A stretch of 64,000 nt of DNA, taken from Humulus lupulus (taxonomy: Eukaryota; Streptophyta; Magnoliopsida; Rosales; Cannabaceae). Positions 57,104-64,000 of this stretch are shown here, piece by piece (positions within the stretch are counted from its first letter, which is position 1; each line of letters begins with the position of its first letter). The notes under the pieces were generated by a model. That model was not told the DNA's origin, did not search any database, and was given only the letters and a program-made list of their open reading frames with translations. Location: contig NC_084802.1 of the NCBI RefSeq assembly GCF_963169125.1, positions 34,851,607 through 34,915,606 of the forward strand. The letters are read 5' to 3'. The position numbers and the translations under genes are program-made.

Positions 57104-59473
57104 TGTAACGCCCTACTTCCTTAGAGCCGTTACTAAGTGAGTTTTTAAGACAAAACAGTGTGCAATGGACTCGCTAACCGAGGTTTTGAAACAAAAGTGT
57201 GACTAATTAAAAGTTAAGGCTGTAATCTTTGAAAATGCGTCATTTCATTAAAACTTCTATTATTAAACATTTGGGATCCCAAAATAAGGTTTGAAAACTA
57301 ATTACATCTTGAAATAAGGTTACAGTTGAGAAATCATAAAATCATAGATTATTACAGCCATTTTCGAATAAACCCCCAACCAAAGCAGTCGGGCAGACCA
57401 AACATGTACACGTCGCTTCACGCTCTCCGTACTCATGGTTGGTTGACTCAGTCATTGCCCTTACCTGCAACACAGAGCACCCGTGAGCCGAAGCCCAGCA
57501 AGAAAACTCATGCAGAACATAACATATGCAATGTATACAGTTTTATCATAACAGATAATCCACAAATAAATAAGTCAACCATTTAGACTAAGCAAACACA
57601 AGTATCCACCGGGCCCCGCCCTGATTATAGCATAACACATGAATCCACCGGGCCCCGCCCTGATTATAGCATCCCATGTGCTAGGTGTTACTTTCGGCCC
57701 ACGGCCGCCCCGGCTTACGCCGTACTCGGCCCACGGCCGCCCCGGCTTACGCCGTACTCGGCCCTTGCCGCTCATTTCATCATAATCACACATATAGTAC
57801 ATTCGAAATAATCATTCACACACATCATGATTCATTTAAGGTTTAAACATTTGCACACAATACAATCTGGGGCCATGCCCTAACCTCGGGTGTTATAGTT
57901 TTCTTACCTTTCCAATCAATAGCTTAGATCACCTGACTCCTTGAGCACGATCCCACCCGAGCCTTAGCGCACACCTAGGCACAAACATAGGTCAAAGTCA
58001 ACACCGAACCCCAAGTCCGAATACCTAGCCTCGGGACCAATCCCGAGCCCCCGGGAAGTCCCAAATCCCCAAAACAAAGTGGCGGAAACAAGCCCCGAAC
58101 CCTAGGTCAAAATCCATCATCAAAACTCAAAAATTCCCCTCTGTGAACAGTGCAGCGCTACAGCGCTCTAAAGAGGGCGCTGTAGCGCTACAAGCAGAAC
58201 ACCCCTCCAGAAACAGGGACTAGCGCTACAGCGCCCACTGACTAGCGCTGTAGCGCTAGTTGCAGCCCAGAAATCCCAAAATCGCATTTCTGCGATTTCT
58301 TTCACCCAATCTCAAACCAAACTTCCCCAAATCTTTACCAAACTCAAAATCAAGCTTATGAACACTCTCCATTCATCCCAAGCATCCCAAATCCTCAAAT
58401 CCCAAGATCATTTATCCCAAATCTCAAAATCTACCATGAACAACCCTAAACCAGAAATTCATGCAAACCACAAAGATAAAGTCTTAGAAATCATACCATT
58501 GCTGCAAATTTCGACCTTGAATCAACCCTAGGCCTCCTTAGCTTGCTCTCCCTCAAAGCTTGCCCATAAATCCCCTGAGATTCCCATCAATCCAGCTCAA
58601 AACACAGCTCAAACCATCAAAACCCTTAAAACCGAAAATCTCTAAAACTTACCTCAAACATTGATGTGTTCTTGCCAAATCTTCAAGTCTAACCCAAGAT
58701 CCTTGATGCTCAGCCTACCCTTACTCTCCACCGAGCTTTTCCCCAAGAAAAACGGAGAGGAACGGTGCAAGAACGCACAAACCGTTCCTTGAGAAAACCC
58801 ACCTGTTTTTCCCTCTTTTCTTTCTTTCCTTCTTCTTTCTTTTCTTTTTCTTTCAGCATTCCCTCTCTCTATAAAGCCTTATAAAAACCTATCTCCAAAA
58901 GCCAAATGACCAAAACGCCCTCCCTATAAATTCTAAATCCTTTTTGTTCAAGTAGGGCCATTTTAGTCATTCACCCAATTCCCGCTAATCCTCAAGTGTC
59001 TCTAATATTTTCCCGTTGCTTCCCAATACCTGATAAATCACCAAATAATTATCCCCCATCATCAAAATAAATCTCAATCCATTTCTCTGAATTCCTGCTT
59101 ATACCCCCAGGCTCGCCCCGAGCTGGGTATAAATTCCTGTCAACACTTTCCGCTAGCCCGCTCATTGGGATCGCCTCGAGTCACAAGGCACAGATACATC
59201 CACATACCACTGTGGCCTCAACAATCAACACATATCAATTACAGTTACGCCCAATCATGGCCAAAATTACAATTATGCCCTTCTAACACGATCCGGGCCT
59301 ACATGCACACTAACTCACATAGTCATGCATCTCAGATAAACAAATAGTCATATAACATGCTTTAAATCATAACCATGCATTTAAATAATTAAAATCACAC
59401 ACAAATTCCATCATGCCCTCCTGGCACGCTAATCAAGGCCCTTAAGCCTTATTAGCTATTTTGGGTCGTTACA
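57104..59473 (-). repeat. 5' LTR of the non-autonomous element
   Basis: 2,370 bp, same length as the other copy. Differences seen: 57408 (A; G in the other copy at 50691) and 57602 (A; T at 50885). Same palindromes, repeats and GGTAAG sites. Confidence 0.92.
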
Positions 59474-60290
59474 AACAAAACCCAAGCCTCAATCAAATAA
59501 AAAACTCATCAAAACACAAAATCCAATCCAAGCTTAAAAACATAGAACTTAAAACTTGAATTACCTCTGATTGAGTTGTTTCCCAGCTAAATCCTCCGAC
59601 TAATAAGCTTCTAATCTTCTCTAGAATCGCTATGTCTCGATCCTCGCTTGAATCTGAGTCCTAAAACTCAAGTTTCCTTCGAAAATGTGATCGGGTGTCG
59701 AAAATGGAACTTTGAGGGAGAGAGAACGTTCTAAACATTCTTTTTATTTCTTAACAGGTTACTACAACTTAAGTAACCTCAAGCAAATCCTAATGCTCGG
59801 AGTCCCGAAAACGCCCCCGAGGTAAAATAATCAAAACTCCCAGAATTTCCCCCGATCTCACTAACTCTCAATTTATCATCAAATATTTATTCCTATTACC
59901 CAATATCCCGGTAATGTGCTAAATACCCCTTGACTCACTCCGAGTCAAGTATAAATCTCAGTGTGACTTTCCCACTAGCTTTCTTCCTAGGATCGTCTCA
60001 TGCTGGGTAACCCTAGCATAACCAGATAATAATGAAGCACCACACATATACCACATATATTCCAAATATGCCTAAAATGGCCAAAATATGAAAGTTGCCA
60101 AATTAAACAGAAATGGGCCCACATGCATATTTAATACACCTAAATATGCATATCTAGTCATATTATGATGTTATTCACATATTCACATAATGATACACAT
60201 AAATATCACATAATCATATAACTCCAAGATTTGCCATCCTGGCCCTCTAATCAAGGCCCTAAGCCATATTAGGAAATTTGGGTTGTTGCA

Positions 60291-62575
60291 CATATCCTTC
60301 TTCTCAAAGTTCTTTAAGAGAATTTGCTTCACCTCATGTAGCATGCCCTTATCATTGGTTGCAAAAAGAATATCGTCCACATATAAAACAAGAAAACAAA
60401 TCTTACTCCCACTGGCCTTCTGGTATATACATTGATCCATGACATTCTCTTCAAATCCAAAAGAAGAGATGACATCATGGAATTTTAAATACCATTAGCG
60501 GGATGCTTGTTTTAAACCATAAATGGACTTCTTAAGCTTGCACACCAAATGCTCACCATCACTAGAGGAGAATCCTTCTGGTTGTTTTATGTATACCTCC
60601 TCCTTTAGGTCACCATGCAGGAAAGCAGTTTTCACATCCATATGCTGCAGTTCTAAATCGAAATGAGCAACTAATGCCAGGGTAACTCTGAGGGAATCTT
60701 TCTTAGATACTGGAGAAAAGGTCTTTGTGTAGTCAATTCCTTCTTTTTGAGTGAATCAATTAGCAATGAATCTCACTTTGTGTCTCTCAATGTTGCCGAA
60801 TGAGCCTTTCTTTGTTTTGAAGACCCATTTACACCCAATAGCCCTCGCCCCATTAGGAAACTCAACAAGATCCCAGACTCCGTTGCTCTTCATAGAATTC
60901 ATTTCTTCATTCATGGCATTGCACCACAACTTCGATTCTTTGATATTCATAGCTTGTGAAAATGTTTCTGGATCATTTTCAGCTCCAATATTGTAGTTAG
61001 ATTCTTGCAAATACACAACGTCGTCACTAGGTATCGTCGATTTTATTGTCCTAGTGGATCGTCTTAAGGCTACATCAGATGGCTCTTGGGGAGCGGGTGG
61101 TTCAGCGTGTTGTTCAACAATTATAGGCAACTCCTGAATAACTTGATCCATTTGAACTTCACCATTGACTTGTGGATCTTCAACAATTGGTTGTGGTGGT
61201 TCAACATCCATTTGGACTTCAGGGGTGTTATGAACCACAATCAATCTTGCTCTTGAGGTGGAGGGTTCTGAAGGATCTTTCTTAGAACCTAAGCCCTTGG
61301 ATTGATCACTCCCACTAATCAAGGCATTTTCAAGAAATTTTGCATTCCTTGATTCCACAATCCTAGTGCTATGAGATGGATAATAAAACTTGTAACCTTT
61401 AGACCTTTCAGCGTATCCAATAAAGTATCCACTTATGGTCCTTGGGTATAGTTTCTTCTCTTGTGGATTGTATATTTTCACTTCAGATGGGCATCCCCAA
61501 ATGCGTACATGTTGCAAACTTGGTTTCCAACCTTTTCATAATTCAAAGGGAGTTTTTGAGACTACCTTGGTTGGAACTCGATTTAATATGTACACGGATG
61601 TCTTTAGAGCTTCACTCCACGAGGGTTTAGGAAGATTAGGGTTGTTGCTAAGCATACTCCGCACCATGTCCATCAATGTTCGGTTTCTCCTTTCTGCAAC
61701 ACCATTCTGCTTGGGTGTACCGGGTATGGTATATTGGGAATAATCCCATTTTCTTGAAGAAACTTTGCAAAAGGGTTAGGTACTTGTCCATCAACAGTGT
61801 ATCTACCATAATATTCTCCACCTCTATCTGATCTCACTATCTTAATTTGCTTATTGCATTGTTTCTCTACCTCAGCTTTAAATATCTTAAAGACATCTAT
61901 CGCTTTGTTTTTGTTATGAAGTAAGTAGATATACATGTAGCATGAGTAATAATCTTTGAAAGAGATGAAGTATTTTTGACCATATGAGTCCATGTCTGGA
62001 CTACATATATCAGTATGTATGATTTCTAATAGGTCAGAACTCCTATGGACACCACTTTTCTTAGACTTGGAGGTATGCTTTCCCTTAATGCAATCCGCAC
62101 AAGTATCAAAATCAGTAAAATTTAAGGTATTGAGTACCCCATCTTTCACTAACCTTCTAAATCTATCAATGGAGATATGTCACAATCTTCGGTGCCATAA
62201 TGTAGAGGAATTCTCATTCATAACACATATTTTATTGTCAGCGTGAACGTGCACAGTATTATAAGCAGTATTGTTTTGCAAATTAAGGCAGTAAAGACCA
62301 TCAGACAGAATATCATTTCCAACACATTCAGATTTATTATATAAATTGAAAGATTTGTCTGAAAATGTAAAGGAAAATCCAAAAGGTACAAGTCTTGAAA
62401 GTGAAATTAAGTTTCTAGAGAAACTTGGTACATAAAAGGTATTTTCTAATTTTAAAATAAAATTGCTACTTAAAACTAAATGGCACGTTCCAATAGCCTC
62501 TACATGTGAGCCCATCTTATTTCCGGATAAGATGCTTTGCTCACTTCCCACTGGCTTCCTTAGGTTTTGTAAACC
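60291..62575 (-). pseudogene. copia element 2 protease end, integrase and RT
   Basis: Minus strand. Gag-pre-integrase (62551-62180, ends 'STLWHRRL'), integrase zinc-binding 'CADCIKGKHTSKSKKSG', catalytic 'HTDICSPD' and 'RSDRGGEYYG' (62149-61780), the Glu region after a frameshift near 61740, integrase C-terminal region with 'KLYPRTISGYFIGYAERSKG' and a Pro/Glu-rich linker (61517-60900), then RT with 'GCKWVFKTKKG', 'SIYGLKQASR' (a stop follows) and the catalytic YVDDILFATND at about 60383-60351. Several stops and at least two frameshifts. RT continues at 48536 beyond solo LTR 5. Confidence 0.9.
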
Positions 62576-63470
62576 CTACAAGGAATTTGAAATGTGAATT
62601 GTTGATCCAGAATCAATCCACCATGTGTTAATATTAACATTAGCCATATTAGATTCATAACATATGAATGAAATTGGATTACCTTTGTCGTCCATCCATT
62701 TCTTGAACTTGGCGCTTTCCTTTTTCGCATGTCCCTTCTTTTTGCAGAAAAAACACTTGATGGAATCCTTCTTTATTTCGCCTTGGGGAGGCACTTTATT
62801 TTTCCCCTTGTCCTTCTTGGATGGTTTGTGTTTCTTTCCTTGGCTGGCCATGTGAGCACTTTCACCTTGTTCCTGTAGGAGCCTTACTTCTTCTTGAGCA
62901 CACATGGTTATCAATTCATTGATACTCCATTTGTCCTTATGTGTGTTGTAGGAAATTTTGAAACGCCCGTATTGAGGTGGAAGATTTTTAAGGATGTAGT
63001 GAACTAGGAAGGTTTCAGGAATAACTACATCGAGCTTCTTCAGTTGAGCAGAAATGTCCCTCATCTTTGAGATATATTCTCTAACTTCTTTGACACCAAT
63101 GAGTTTTGTGGATGAGAACTGGTGGATGAGGTTGTTGTAAAGTGGTTTGTCTGAAGTGTCGAACTGTTCATCAATCAGTTTGATCAAGTCATTAACTTTC
63201 TCAGGTTGTTCCACCGATCCACGCATTCCCATAGGGATCTTGGACATAATGAACACGATGTTGAGGTGATTGGATCGCTCCCATTTTTCATATAGTGCGA
63301 TCTTATCAGCAGTGCTAGTCGCAGTGATTGCAGCAAGTTCGTCCTTCCTTATTGCATAGTCCACGTCGGCGCAGCCTAAATGAAGAAGAACTCGTTCCTT
63401 CCATAATTTGAAATTGTCACCCCTAAGTTCAGGAATTTTGGTGTAAGGATTTCAATGAAACTAGAGGAGG
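62576..63470 (-). pseudogene. copia element 2 gag and protease start
   Basis: Minus strand. A 262-codon open run (63364-62576) with capsid segments 'NDLIKLIDEQFDTSD', 'HYILKNLPPQYGRFKISYN', a Lys-rich linker, the zinc knuckle CFFCKKKGHAKKES and the protease motif WWIDSGSTIHI. The fourth zinc ligand of the knuckle is Ser instead of Cys, so RNA binding is probably impaired. Coding similarity continues upstream of 63364 ('NFKLWKERVLLHLG'), so the true start is near 63470-63490; a frameshift around 63435 separates the first residues. The stop after the protease motif (62576) may be secondary. Confidence 0.87.
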
Positions 63471-64000
63471 ATGAAGAAGCTGCATTAATAGGATTACAAA
63501 CTTAGATTTCTAAAGATTGATGCTTAATGAAGTCATGTTTTACCAATGTATAACATGCTGAATGGTGAAATTTTATTAAACAAAAATTGCCTGTGGGCTA
63601 AATTTTTAATTTAATAAAATTGGATGTACATGATGATAGATTATTCAAACAAATTATTTGGGATAAATTAAGGTTTGATACTTCTATCTAAATTAAACCT
63701 TATGATAAAACTATTAAATTAATTATCATAACTCCTGTTGGTAAATTAAGAAAATTAATTTAATATATTATCCTAATTAATTATATAAATATAATAAAAT
63801 CCATGTGGGGTAAAATTATTATATCTATATAATCAATCACAATTTATGTCCATTACGTGATCCTTTCAAATTAATATATAATTAAAGATGTTGTGGCTAC
63901 TCCCTAATTATTTAAAATTATATGGTTCACTAGACATTATGTTTTAGGCTCTATGAAAACCTAAGAACAATTTCGTTATAACATAATAGGCAATCACAAA
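63471..64000 (-). other. leader of copia element 2
   Basis: AT-rich, no gene. Probably the untranslated region between PBS and gag; no PBS or LTR end was found before the window stops. Confidence 0.5.

Larger units (their letters stand above)
50387..59473 (-). mobile_element. non-autonomous gypsy-like LTR element (LARD-type), 9.1 kb
   Basis: Two 2,370-bp LTRs (50387-52756 and 57104-59473) with only two substitutions noticed by eye, a perfect AACAA target duplication (50382-50386, 59474-59478), a perfect PBS and a polypurine tract. The 4.3-kb interior has no gag or pol that I can recognise. The leader next to the PBS matches the chromovirus leader, and the end before the polypurine tract keeps the 'TTTCGAGGACGAAATTT' found at the end of the chromovirus pol. 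So it looks like a large retrotransposon derivative moved by proteins of a chromovirus. Confidence 0.9.
48537..60290 (-). repeat. solo LTR 5 (about 2.7 kb), split by the non-autonomous element
   Basis: Ends TG...CA with a perfect CATAT duplication (48532-48536, 60291-60295). Own sequence is 48537-50386 plus 59479-60290. Minus orientation: it begins TGCAACAACCCAAATTTCC on that strand, like the chromovirus LTR start. It carries a 26-30-bp tandem array, palindromic GCGGCCC sequence at 50090-50270 and splice-donor-like GGTAA sites near 59566, 49840 and 48886 (minus). Confidence 0.92.
46946..64000 (-). mobile_element. Ty1/copia element 2 (Angela-like), minus strand, runs off the window
   Basis: In minus-strand order: leader (64000-63471), gag (63470-62576), protease-integrase-RT (62575-60291), solo LTR insertion, rest of RT and RNase H (48536-47660), spacer and polypurine tract, 3' LTR (47351-46946). 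'GDASNVIGIKIRRDRFKGIL' and 'ILGLSQKTYINKVLERF' are typical of the Angela lineage. The 5' LTR is to the right of the window. Confidence 0.9.

Overview
This is plant nuclear DNA made almost entirely of nested transposable elements. The evidence is LTR retrotransposons of plant lineages (Ty3/gypsy Tat and chromovirus, Ty1/copia including an Angela-like one), tRNA-Met-type primer binding sites, short AT-rich GT-AG introns, a Mutator-like element with a Ulp1-like protease fragment, and hAT- and Harbinger-like MITEs. A eudicot is likely; the species cannot be read from the sequence. I found no intact host gene, tRNA, rRNA or CRISPR array.

Left part (1-7175): the 3' half of a Tat-lineage gypsy element on the plus strand. 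It has a pol reading frame broken only by stop codons (3-2369), then a four-exon gene on the opposite strand (3055-5691), a polypurine tract and the 3' LTR (6581-7175). It sits inside the 5' LTR of a chromovirus.

Middle (7176-31661): that chromovirus (Tekay/Del-like, LTRs about 2.5 kb) has gag at about 8.0-9.2 kb, pol at 25351-27529 and 28949-29152, and its 3' LTR at 29187-31661. A copia element (9271-25350) entered its protease region. That copia was in turn hit by a solo LTR in integrase (14784-17272) and another between RT and RNase H (18890-23920), which itself holds a third solo LTR (21714-23811). A copia-type solo LTR (27535-28948) sits in the chromovirus integrase end. Nearly every boundary has TG...CA ends and a 5-bp target duplication.

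31662-46945: a decayed Mutator-like element with transposase on the minus strand (about 33.4-39.8 kb) and a Ulp1-like protease end on the plus strand (32810-33046). It is cut by two solo LTRs (33931-36340, 36459-38499). It is followed by a 3.8-kb insert between two 250-bp direct repeats, a tandem array and four MITE-type elements.

Right part (46946-64000): a minus-strand Angela-like copia element running off the window. It is split by a solo LTR (48537-60290), which contains a complete 9.1-kb non-autonomous gypsy-like element (50387-59473) with almost identical LTRs, the youngest insertion here.

Points that stand out: the spliced antisense gene in the Tat element; premature stops that are nearly all explained by C-to-T change; a shared modular plan of the long gypsy LTRs (three splice-donor-like sites, a GC-rich palindrome cluster, and a tandem array whose unit differs in every family); and hairpins at the same place but with different stems in three copia LTRs.
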